From: Trogon surrucura
Lineage: Eukaryota > Chordata > Aves > Trogoniformes > Trogonidae
DNA length: 64,000 nucleotides
NCBI GenBank assembly: GCA_020746105.1
Contig: CM036620.1
Coordinates: forward strand, 44,226,706 to 44,290,705
Direction of reading: 5' to 3'
The position numbers and the translations under genes are program-made. Shown here piece after piece: positions 21,301 through 32,208 of this stretch; position 1 is the first letter of the stretch, and every line of letters starts with the position of its first letter. A model generated the notes under the pieces. It worked only from the letters and a program-made list of their open reading frames with translations, was not told where the DNA came from and ran no database searches.

Positions 21301-23627
21301 AAGAAAACCTTGAGAGAGAAGTTGCAAATCAGTGAACAGATAGCAAGAAGTAATTTAGGATTGTAAACGAATGAAAGAAATGCACAAAGATTGAGGGACT
21401 GGAACAAGTGGAACACAAGGATAAAATTAACCCAAAGGAAACACAGAAAGGAGGAAGACATTGTACCTACATAGAATATATCAAAAGCAGTTTGAAATCT
21501 GGAGCAGAGAAATTAAATCTAGCTGATATTCATCAAATCACGACTTCTGTCATTGCAGAAATAGAAAAGGATGAGAAGGTTGTCAGGGAGTTAAGTACAG
21601 AACCAACTTCATGTGAGTAGCACCTGCAATTTTACCAGCAGTTTAAAACCATTCAAGAAGATTTAAAATGAGGTGCAATTTGTTGAGTCTCTACATACCT
21701 CTACAGGTCTAAGCTAAACAAGTCTAATTGATTATGAGTCTGCTTTTCCTTTTTCTTCCCCAAATAATAGCTTCTGCAAAACCTGCTCAAACTCTTTTTT
21801 TTTCCTCCAGATGTCAGAATAAGATTCAGTCCTCTGCACAAAAATGTTCCTCACCTTTTCCCTGGACAGTCCACGGAAGTGTTTCATTAAGAGTTGATGA
21901 TTTTGTACCTTTTTTTTTCTTCATTCTTATGACTGCTTTTTTTTTTTTTTATCATGTTGTTGAACTGTGTCAATATAATCTCACATAAATAATCTGGTAA
22001 CCATCTTATGAGATTCATCAATCGTAGACCAGGTAAAATCTCTCAGAACAGATTTTTTTTCATTAAAAATAAGGTATTTCATCATTACAAAGCAAACCTT
22101 TATCCTAGTATTTAGTCACTGGGCTGAGGCAGAAATTTTTCAAATCTGTCTGTCTGAAGTTTGTGAATGGCTTTTTCCTAGGGCCAGCTTTTCAAAGCTA
22201 TGAAACGTATACAGTTGTAACGAAATCAACAGAAATTCTTAAAAATTATATCGCTAATTACCAAACCTGGAAACCTCAAAGCAAATTGCACAGAAATATA
22301 GACCCAACTGTTCCTTTAAATACTTTTGGTAATATTATAAATATTTATATGTCTTTATATTTCAAGAAGTATTCAAGGTTGAAACTATTGTTTATTGTGC
22401 TCCTATGATTATAGAGTGATTCTGGAAATTCTCTGTTTTGCATGTGGTACCAGTTTTTAGAAAGAGATTGGTTGGTTGTGAGCTATACCTTGAAGATTTA
22501 TGTTTTAATAAACTTTCTGCTCAACAGTTTGCTCCCTAACAGTTAGAAATCACATGTGGACAAGTCCTGTCTGCCTTAACTGCATTTTTGCTGGAGTGTT
22601 GTAGTGTACACTGAGCTGCTTTTAAGGTAGCTGTATCAAGTACAGTCCATTTCTTGATGACTTTTTGCAAGTAATTTTGTAATTTTCCTCTTGCCTAGCG
22701 CTGCCTTAGTTTGACCTGCTGCGCTTTGACATTCAGAAGATGGTCTTTCAGACTTACTGTGATATCTTGATAGCAGCAATGATTACATCTCCTGAGAAGA
22801 CAAAGTGAGTCACTGAGAAAACTCTTGTGTTACCTACCGATGTAGTTTAGAGAAACTGTAGCCAGTTTCTTCAAAAGATATGGAAAGAAGTACTCACTGC
22901 TTAAGTCTTGCATGACCTGCTCTTCTTACTATGAATTTTAATGCTTCAAATACTAGAAGTGACCAAAGAAATCCTTTTCCTCATAACTTTCTTCAGATAA
23001 GGTGTGTGAAAAGTTAAAGATCATTTGCTGTGATCGGTTGTATGGAGAGCTACTGAGAAGCCAGACTAAGTTTTGCTTTCTGAACATAACAGTAAGACCA
23101 TCATAGAAGGACATTGAAAGAAGAGTCACCTGGTGTTCAGCTCTGGTTCACACTGCAGGTTCTCATGTCAGATTAATTACAAGCCTAACAGGCCAGGACT
23201 AGGGGTCTGCAAAGTTAGCATAAGACACAGTTTGCATAAAGGCTTTGGCTTGTTACTACTGGGGATGGCAATACTGCTTTTACAGGGGCACGATGTACAA
23301 AAGTGCTTATTTTGAACTTAAATACTATGCTTTGCTTAGTGTGCATCTTCTTTTATGGATGAAAAAGTTTGTAGCATGAAAGCTCAAATTTGGAAGTACT
23401 GACATGCAGGGGAATTTCGTGTGGAGCAGGGGTGCGGTATCACTTTAAAGGTTTGGACAACCCAGCTTAGGCCTAAACAAAGGCTCTGTCCTTGAAGCTG
23501 CCTTGGAACACGGGGAGGAGGAGGTTTTATCTGTTTTGTGAGAGCTTTGCGAGATGCTTGGCTGGAGGTGCTGGCCCCGGGGGGAGAAGGGGGGGTGAGA
23601 GCCGCCTGCATAGTGGAATGGCACTAC

Positions 23628-23632
23628 CCAAT
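23628..23632 (+). promoter_or_regulatory. CCAAT box in LTR candidate
   Basis: CCAAT, 73 bases upstream of the TATA box, a normal distance for a retroviral U3 promoter. Confidence 0.55.
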
Positions 23633-23705
23633 AAAACGCTGGCGCGTGTAAACCTGTAACTGACCAACTCTGTGAAGGGGCAGGCGCGGGGACACTGCTG
23701 AACTG

Positions 23706-23713
23706 TATATATT
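23706..23713 (+). promoter_or_regulatory. TATA box in LTR candidate
   Basis: TATATATT followed about 15 bases later by AATAAC, the decayed poly(A) signal. In alpharetrovirus-like LTRs the poly(A) signal sits just after the TATA box in the same way. Confidence 0.55.
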
Positions 23714-26677
23714 GAGCTGTCCGGAGCAATAACAAGAAGACGATCTGTAGCCATATTGGTGTGATGGTCGTTAACTTGGCCAGCTCTCCGAAGGGACCCT
23801 TCTAGACTGACACAGCAAGTGTCACGGGAAGTTCTCTGAGAAGTGGAACGGAGATGAGAAAAATTAACATTTGCTCCAAAATGGATACCTGGTAAGGACA
23901 AAATTCTGCTGAGGGGGGTATGTACTACAGCCACCAGAGATGTTGGAGACAACATGATGTAGTAGTTAGCCATCAGCAACACAGATTGTGACAGAGTTTG
24001 TAGCTATACAGAAGTGTAGTCATACAGTGTTGTTTATTTGGTCACTTTGTTACCTTTCAATATTTTTTTTTCTGGTTATGAGCATCATAGACATCCAGCT
24101 AAGGTGTTAATTGCTTCTTCCCCGAACATGTCTAAACCCTTCAAAGATGCAACTGAGTAAGAAGACATCTTTGTTTTATAAATATGGACGTTACAAGATG
24201 TACAATAGTGAGACCTGAGTTGAGGGAAGCATGTGGCTGACTGGAGGAGATCAGTGGAGCCAAGTGTGAGATAGGCTGTTTCCCTATTGCACGTTATGTT
24301 CTAGTCCATTAATATTACCAGGATGTATACTATAAATATTTCTAAAAAAGCCTTTCTAAAATTAGCGTCCTTGTAAATATATTACTAATGTGTCATTGTT
24401 AAACAGCTCTGCAGGAGCTGACAGTGAACATCATTTCAGAATAAATTTCAGTGATTGCTGTCCTAATCATTAAGAAAGAGAAAAATATTTATCTATGAAG
24501 GCTTAGCCACTGCAACTTGCATGCAGTATAACATTCTAAGTAGATGCCTGTCATAAATAAGTAATAAATAACGTAATTTAAAGGACAATATTAAACAGAA
24601 CCAATTAGTAGTGAAATGTCTACCTTCTCATCTTAATATATTGTTCTTCATTATATGACATTTAAAGTTTCTGCAACTTGACTCTCAAGTATAATATATT
24701 ATGACCATTCTCATTAAAACCAGCTTTTCTTATAGCACTTAACAATGTTGGACTCCTGCAGATAACATAATGAGGGTAGAATGCATTTTGATTGAGTTAC
24801 CACTAGGGAGAAATTTAATTTAATTAAACTGGGCTTCATTAAAGTATTACATTGAAGTAAAGTAATTATAAAGGCATGTACAGTATTAGAGAAATCCTGC
24901 TGTTTAAAAGACAGAGAAGGCTTATTTTAGAATGATCATATTTTTTAAAAAAGCTCTGCTCCAATAATTATCTCAAGACTTCTAAAGCATTCATACCTTG
25001 TAAAATTTGGTGATACATATATGCCATTTAAAGCTAATGCTATTCCATCTACTTGTAGTTTCTGCCAGTCTGCCTTTGAAAACAAACTTCTGTGGTACCA
25101 TTCTGTTTTGTACAAACATCTGCTAAAACTTCAACATAAAAATGTGGGTGTTGAATACATTTACATTTTAAAAAATAGATAAAAGCACAAGGAACTCTCA
25201 GATATTTGAAGGTGAAGTGTTTTAGCTTTTGAAAATATACAGCAACACTGGCTCTCCTAGGACATTTTCTTTTATGCTTTCATCTTCCATAAGTGCAATA
25301 CCCCTATGCAGTTGTCACCCATCTAATGCATGCTCAAAATCCAAAGGTGTCATAGCTGTTTCAAGAAGTCCGTGAGGAGCACAGGGCAGTTTTCAGATAA
25401 AGTACAATGACATTCTCGCTCTTCTATATTTTTTTTCCTGAACCTCATTCACCACTGTTGCTTTTTGTTTCATGGTTGCCATTTGGTTGATTTTACTTTG
25501 GTTTGGCGTTGTGGCTTTCAGGTTTTTTGAGCAGCATGGGCATCAAAGCCAACTTTGAATGATTACTTTTGCAGGAAAAAAAGATGAATGCAGTCCACGG
25601 GGAACTGCCTGGAGGTACCTTGGGGAGCATTAGCTCCAGCCTTGCTATAATGCCTTACAGTGCCAATCCTTGTGACCTGTTGGCATTGATTGCTTTGCCT
25701 TGCCTTTTCCGGGTCAGACTGTAATCCAGCCTTTAAATTCATCATCACTGGATGCTGTTATCCTATTTCATTCAAACCTCTCCAATTTGCTTTCATATAT
25801 GGAAAATGAATATAAGTGTATGTGTTTCTGAAGTGGAACCTCTTCTTGTCCGTTTCTCTGAAGCCTTTACCTCATTCTATCAACTAGATGTCCAAGAGAA
25901 TTTTTGAAAGATAAATTGTTAAATCCTCCTTGACAGGTAGCTCTTGCATAGATACGTAAAGTCTCCATAGAACACGCATTAATAAAAGAAATGAACAATA
26001 TTACTTTAGTTTTTGAAAGAGACTGAGTCTCACTGGTGTCTTTTGGTTTCCATTTTTGAATAATTCCTGTTACTGACTTTGTCCTTTTTTTAATTTTCCT
26101 TTCTGTAGAACATTTTAATATTTCCAAAATACAAAATATGTATAAGAAATGTATCATTTTCAAAGATGGACAATATAATGACATTTATGACAACTTTTAG
26201 ATTTTTTTTTCTGGTATCCTTATATAAAAAAAAAACCTCTTTAACACTAGAAATCCCATAAAGACAGAGTGGGTGGTAATTCAGCAACAGATTAGAATTA
26301 GGTCATACATCAAATGCTGTTCTTTTAATGTGAAAGATGATATTGGAAAGTACGTGTCAAGATGGTTACAAATTTTAAAAAATCTTCATCATGCTCTACA
26401 GGGGCTTTGATGAAGATTGAGATGTTATTTATGAATTCTCTAAACAGGAGAACTGTATCAGTGCTAAAGCACAGATTTGAAATGATGAGTCAAAAGGTCA
26501 TAAAATACTGTCTCACCCTGTTACAGTATTTCCTGTTTCCATTGTCACTATGTATCTGTGTAGGTATGTCTACTTATGCATGGTTTTGAATGTGATAGAA
26601 GAATTAATTTTAGAGCTCTTATTTACTTTCCACCACTTTGGAATCTCTCCTCTTTGCTGAATTTCTCATGCTGCTTC

Positions 26678-26704
26678 TTTTTTTTTTTTTAAAAAAAAAA
26701 AAAA
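26678..26704. repeat. T13/A14 inverted homopolymer
   Basis: Thirteen T followed directly by fourteen A, a perfect loop-less inverted repeat and a likely length-variable site. Confidence 0.95.
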
Positions 26705-28194
26705 TATTTTTTGCCATTCTTTTATAGTTTTGAGAAAATAAAATTTCAGTGCAATTTACAAAAAACCACTGAAAAAATAGTATTGCAAAAAGAATTAACA
26801 ACAACTCTATACTCGCCGATGTTACTTCAACACTAACTTTTATTCTGAGGTTTGTAAACTTCTCTTTGCATTCACATCTCAATTCATATGTTCCGTTTTC
26901 CCCCAGAAGCTGAAGATGTGAATCCAAATATAGACAATCCTGATTTTTTCAATTTGAGTATCAATATTCAAACTAATCTCTTTTGCTTATCTCAGAGTAC
27001 AGACGAATCTCAAACTTGTTTCTCAAGTAGTATAACTACACCCCTCTTTTAGCAATTTTAACTGTTTTATCAGACTAGGAACATGAAGGAAGATAGAGAA
27101 GGTCCCTCAGGGCATAATGGATGTGCATTTAAGTGTAGTGTGGTTTCTGCTCTTTTTGGGGCCCTGGGAAACAAAGCTAAAGTTAAAAAACCCTGAGGGG
27201 TTTTACTGGAATATTGAGAATAAGAAAATCCCTTGAAACTGCAGTGTCAAACCCATAGTGCAGGGGCAAGCATGATTGTTGGGTTAAGCCCTTCTGTTTT
27301 CTTGTGGCCTAATATAGACCTGATTTGTTTTATATTCTTTCAGAGTATGGCCTTTAAATAAAATCAGACATTTAAATATGCAACCATAGACCTTTCACTC
27401 AAAATTCTTTTAATGAAAGTGCTCCATATTAATTTATTGCATCATCTCTGCAGTACAACATATATGTTTATTCCAACCTGTCATGTGTAGGTCTGAAAAT
27501 TTTTTTCCTCATTTTTATCTGTTGTAAAAGCTTCTGCTTTTTGAACAGCTTAAATATAATCCAAACTCCACAAAATTAAAGGCAGAATTGGTACTCCTGA
27601 TCCTTTTGCTAACTGCATCATGTCAATCCAATTTCTGTCTCATGTTTGACCTTCCTGCTTAGTCTAATAGGATGGAGATGGAGATTTTATTATAGTCTCA
27701 TCAAATGGCAATCATTCAAAATAACACATTTTGTCCTTTTGCTGGATTCATTACCTTGAAACCCATTCTTTTTATTTTACATTCTACATAACTCTCAAAT
27801 TGCCTGAAGGATTTACTGCATCCCTAAATAAAACACTTGAACAATATTTCCTGAATACGGATTTAGAGTCTGATTCTTTACTGTCTTAGTCTCTGTAGTA
27901 ATGTTACACGTCCTGTGCAGTTTTGTGAAGACAGGCTGGATATACAGCGTTATCAAATCACAATATGACCATGAGTATTGGCCATAAGAATGTGCCCATA
28001 TATAGTTGCTAAATTCTGACAACAGGGAGGCTCTTGCTGGTACCAGGGCTCCTCACAGTGACTGCTACTTCATCTTGAAATTTCCTCTGTGTGATTATAT
28101 CTCTGTTAGTAAATTAAATAATTTCATGGGCACTGAATCTTTATCAAATGTACTACTGAATTGTTATGATGGTCTCCAGAGTATTTTTGGATTG

Positions 28195-28490
28195 TGGCCT
28201 TTGGTTTACACCCTCGCACTTGCTCCAGGTGCTGCAAGACGCTCTGACCCCTGGTCCTACCCCAAGGGCTGTGGCACTTGCTGTCACTCACTCAGGTCTG
28301 CCTGGTTACTGGCGCCCAGGATCTTGTGCTCCTGTTTCCTTGTGGACATGGAGATGGGCCTTTGGTGGACTGATGGCTCCTGTGATGGACCTGGAAAGAG
28401 ACTGGCAGGACATTATTTGGGCTCCTTCTTCTTGTCATTGTCTCCCTGGGCTCCTTTGTGGCTGTGCAGATTGCTTATTACCACATAGCC
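28195..28490. other. GC-richer island of unknown origin
   Basis: Base composition is clearly higher in G and C than on both sides. Two long overlapping plus-strand frames (28006-28488 and 28166-28516) pass through it. One reads a proline-rich then tryptophan-rich stretch, the third frame a hydrophobic stretch, but none matches a family I know. It may be a fragment of an LTR or other repeat; I cannot name it. Confidence 0.4.
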
Positions 28491-28635
28491 TAATTATATT
28501 CTTGAATGATACATAGCTTTTGTTGTGTAAGTTCCTTTGGAGAAATATGCATATAATTAATTGAAGGGACACACAAATTAGTAAGAGCTTTTCATGAATA
28601 TGATATATGACAAATTAATTTGAATTTGAATTAAA

Positions 28636-28673
28636 CATGTGATTTAATTTATCACATGTGATCTAATTTATCA
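28636..28673. repeat. 19-bp tandem duplication with palindromic arms
   Basis: Units CATGTGATTTAATTTATCA (28636-28654) and CATGTGATCTAATTTATCA (28655-28673) differ at one base. Each unit has CATGTGAT and ATCA ends, so the join forms the palindrome ATCACATGTGAT. Confidence 0.9.
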
Positions 28674-31600
28674 TTTTATTTTATCATATCAATGGTGATG
28701 GCTTTACTAGACTCAATATGTAAAGTACTGCATGCTGTGAACTTTTCTACTGAAAGCAGAAAATTACTCTCTGAACCCAGAGGTCCACTATAGGCTTTTA
28801 CGCATGCTATAAAACCTCATGTCACACTTCTGTGAGTGCCAGGTTCGCAGTGGGGATTTGGTTAGCATCTGAAAATCCTGCATGTGAACTATATACCCTA
28901 TTGGGTTCTCTGGAGTAAGAACTCTTTCTTCTTGGTTTGTTGTTAGGATCAACAGAAGAAACCAACACATTATTGCATGTGCAGAAGTACACATACACAA
29001 ACATTCATTCACTTTGTCAAGCTAGGACTACAAATTCCATCTGAAATTTAAAAAAAACCTTTCTTTATCCTTTCTTTTTTTCTTTCCTTTTCTGCAAGAC
29101 TTTCCGGCAGTTTTACTTCTACTGCGTGTTTCCAAATATCTCTGCTGGACAATATAAGTTGTATTTATGCTGACAAAGCATAGTTATGTAGTTACAGACA
29201 GCACATAATGTAGAAGTCAGGATTAAAATCATTGATGGTGAAAACTAACAGAAAACTCTTATAGAAGTTGTTTTAAGATCCCGCTATGATCTCACAGTTA
29301 GTGTATGGCTGAAAAAAACACGTTAGCTCACATGATACAGTGGTTTAATACAAAGCAAAATATTACAAGCGTTTCTAGACTGAGATACCAGAGGGTCCTT
29401 GCATGAGTACATTTTTCCTCCTTTAGAGATTTCCAATATGCCATCCTCAGTTGTAGGCATTCCTGAGAATTCTCACTCCCTTTACACCAGAAATTCCATA
29501 TTTCCTTTTTTCCTCTGGTATTTACAACATGCATTATCTGCGTTCAGACTAAACTCTATTGGGAATGTACTGAAACAGTAGCTGGAAAGGATATAGTGGT
29601 GTCGTTTTGCTAATAGATAAACAATGGCGGCCATCAGAGAACTGCTGATGCTTTGAATGGCTTCATTTAATGAACATGTTCAGATTAGTGAATCATGGTT
29701 CCGGTGGAAGCAGCACTATGTGAGTTGTTGCCGCTCTTGCAATATTTTTGGTATTTTTTTGAAATCAGATAGGATTCTGCCTACTGATGTGCACATTTGC
29801 TGAAAATTTAGACCTCTTTTACTGTGAACTTCTAAAATGATCAATTTCTACTCAAAACTACAGCTAGACATATATCAGCTGGAACTTGGTGCAAAAATTT
29901 TTTATTGTAAGTGAGCAAATTATTTCTGCACATAAGATGCACAAAGGTCTAAAGATTTAAAAAGATTTACAATTTTAAAAAGATTTTTTCTAAAAAAACT
30001 CACATATATGGACTTGTCCAGGACCCAGAAAGTAATTGAAATCATGCAAAAATTTCACTAAAAATGTAACATATTCCTACATTTTATACATAATTTAAAA
30101 TTGTAATTTTCTTTAAAAGAAGGCTTATTCATGTTTTCATGATCAGTTTTGCTGTGAAGAACTTTGAGACAATTACCTTCCCTTGAACTAAAATGATAAA
30201 ACAATAGTAAAGTAATTATTTCAGTTAGCTCAACTTACATGCCAGAAAAAATATATGAGAAAACATGCAGAATACTACCGTATCATTTGCACATCTTTAT
30301 GTTTCTTAGTTGCTACTTCTACTCTAGCCTGCCTGCTCTCCAGACAAGATAGAGCCGTGTCCCTTCTTTCTTCCTGTTTCCAGAACAGCGAGAGTCTCCC
30401 TGTGCCGTACTGTAGTCTCTCACACTAGCAAATTAGCCTTATTTTATAAGACTTCTGAAAATATCTTCAACAAACCAAACAAGCGAAAGTCCTGGAGTAG
30501 AAAATAAGAGCCAAAACAATATATCCTTAAGAAGATATTTCCATAGTTCTTTGGTCTTGCATAGTAAGCCTGCACAGGACAAATGATTTTAAGTCTCAAA
30601 CAAAGTCTGGTCTTGAGGGTTTCACCTGGTTCCAGGGTACTGACCCTTGTCAATTTGCAACAGATTCCGATGTCTGTCAGCCTCCTGTTACTTGGTTGGG
30701 TTTGGGTTTGGAATTGTTTTTTTTCTCAGTGAAATCACATTTTTCCATGGTCGTTTTGGCACCTGCTTGTTTTCTCTTCCATGTTGGTGCAATCTGCCTG
30801 ACATGTCTCTCAGCTTGTTGCTTCAATTAACTTCTCAATGGACCCCCTGGCAACTTGCATTGTCTCCCACTGTTGTTTCCCATCTCCCTGCTTCTTTTTA
30901 TCCCTTTGCTTGTATTTTGGTGATCACTAACCGGCTGCTTAGACTGTTGTTTGGAGCAGTAGTGACTCCCTACTGGTTTTATCACTTATTCCCTACACAA
31001 CTTTTCTTAAACTTGTATTTTGTTCTCTGTCCAATTTTGATATTGGATTTCTGGCTGTGGGACTCTGTAAAACCAAATCCAAGGTATCTTTCCCAGAAAC
31101 ATTCAATCTATTTAGAAGATACTGATTTTTCTTTGAATTTTAAACAGCAAAAATGGTTATGTGAGACAAAAAAAAATTCTATTAAAAAAAAATGAACACA
31201 GACAATTTTTTAGTCTATGACTCTATTTTTTCCTTGTTTCTTTTTTTTTTTGGATTTTGTTGTCAGATACTTCTAAATTATGTGAAGTAAACTGGTAAAT
31301 AGCATTGTATCCCTTGTTTCCTCTTCAAGACACGTTAAGTGTCTGTCCCTGCATGCATACTTCACTTAATCCCTTGCAACATTACTACCCTATTTTTACA
31401 GTATTTAGTATTTTCAAAAGTTTGCAGAGAGACTTAAGGACTGAGAAAATCAGAATAATAATATGCTTAAACAGAAACTTGAAGTGAATTGTCACAATTT
31501 TGTAAATATCACAAATATTTATCTAAATATTATTGAAGTTATTATTATAATTTTTTCTTATCTGTTTCAGTCACTCTTCATCATGATGTAAACATTTCAG

Positions 31601-32192
31601 AAGCAGCTTCTTAACTCCAATGAAGAATTGTTTAGACAAAATAACAAGATCTGTTAAATGAGCCATTGGAGGCCTTTTTTTCTTCATGTTTTTAATAAGA
31701 TTCAACTTCCACATGGTGTCTGTGGTTTTTGATGAGCCTTATTAACTGATCCATTTTCTAAACTCTCTACTGTCTCTTACTTATCCTCTACTCTTAATAC
31801 AAATTTAGTTTCTAATTAGAGCATTTTTGAAACCAATTGTTCTCTTGCTTATGTTCCTCTTTAAATCTTGGTGTGAGAGAAATAATATCTTTACAAAGAA
31901 ATCTATGCCAAGTTTCATAATGTATTACCATTATGAAGGTCGTTCTATTTGAAATAAAAAATTAATTTAATTGAGCCCAGACTTTGTGTTTCTAAGGCAT
32001 TATTATAGCTGATGTTAAGCAAGTTATACTGGTGCTGAATAACAAGAACAAGAAATCATTCACACCTGTGTCTTCCTGTACGTTAAATTAGGCTGCACAC
32101 TTTATGGACTGAGAAGGTTCCCATTGTCATAATGTCCTGCTGTGCAATCTATTCTTGAATTTTAGTTTCTCATATACATAATCTGTATCAGG

Positions 32193-32208
32193 ACACACAC
32201 ACACACAC
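32193..32208. repeat. (AC)8 microsatellite
   Basis: Eight uninterrupted AC units. Confidence 0.95.

Larger units (their letters stand above)
16732..23419. other. Non-coding AT-rich stretch
   Basis: About 6.7 kb with no supported gene. The longest open frames (89 codons at 20847, 86 at 21728) show no domain and reflect A/T bias. Noted inside it: an (AAC)n run at 17803-17819, a CR1 tail scrap at 18293-18313 and poly(T) runs near 21937-21950. Confidence 0.55.
23420..23869 (+). mobile_element. LTR candidate, ALV-like/ERVK-type, plus sense
   Basis: A GC- and CpG-rich block in AT-rich surroundings with promoter layout: CCAAT box at 23628-23632, TATATATT at 23706-23713, and AATAAC (a one-base-decayed AATAAA) at 23728-23733. 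The sequence ATTGGTGTG follows, at 23756-23764. The very short TATA to poly(A)-signal distance and the ATTGGTGTG word after it recall the LTR layout of avian leukosis-type alpharetroviruses and related bird ERVK groups. The left end is placed at TGTGGAGCAGGGG (23420). The right end is uncertain: CA dinucleotides near 23812, 23824 or 23869 are possible, and no matching target-site duplication was found. No primer-binding site or gag frame is clear after it, so a solo or degraded LTR is likely. Open frames here are minus-strand shadows without domains. Confidence 0.6.

Noticed and set aside
21408-21620. Host exon encoding a 70-residue lysine/glutamate-rich peptide
   Set aside because: No domain, no convincing splice sites, and A-rich DNA yields such peptides by chance.
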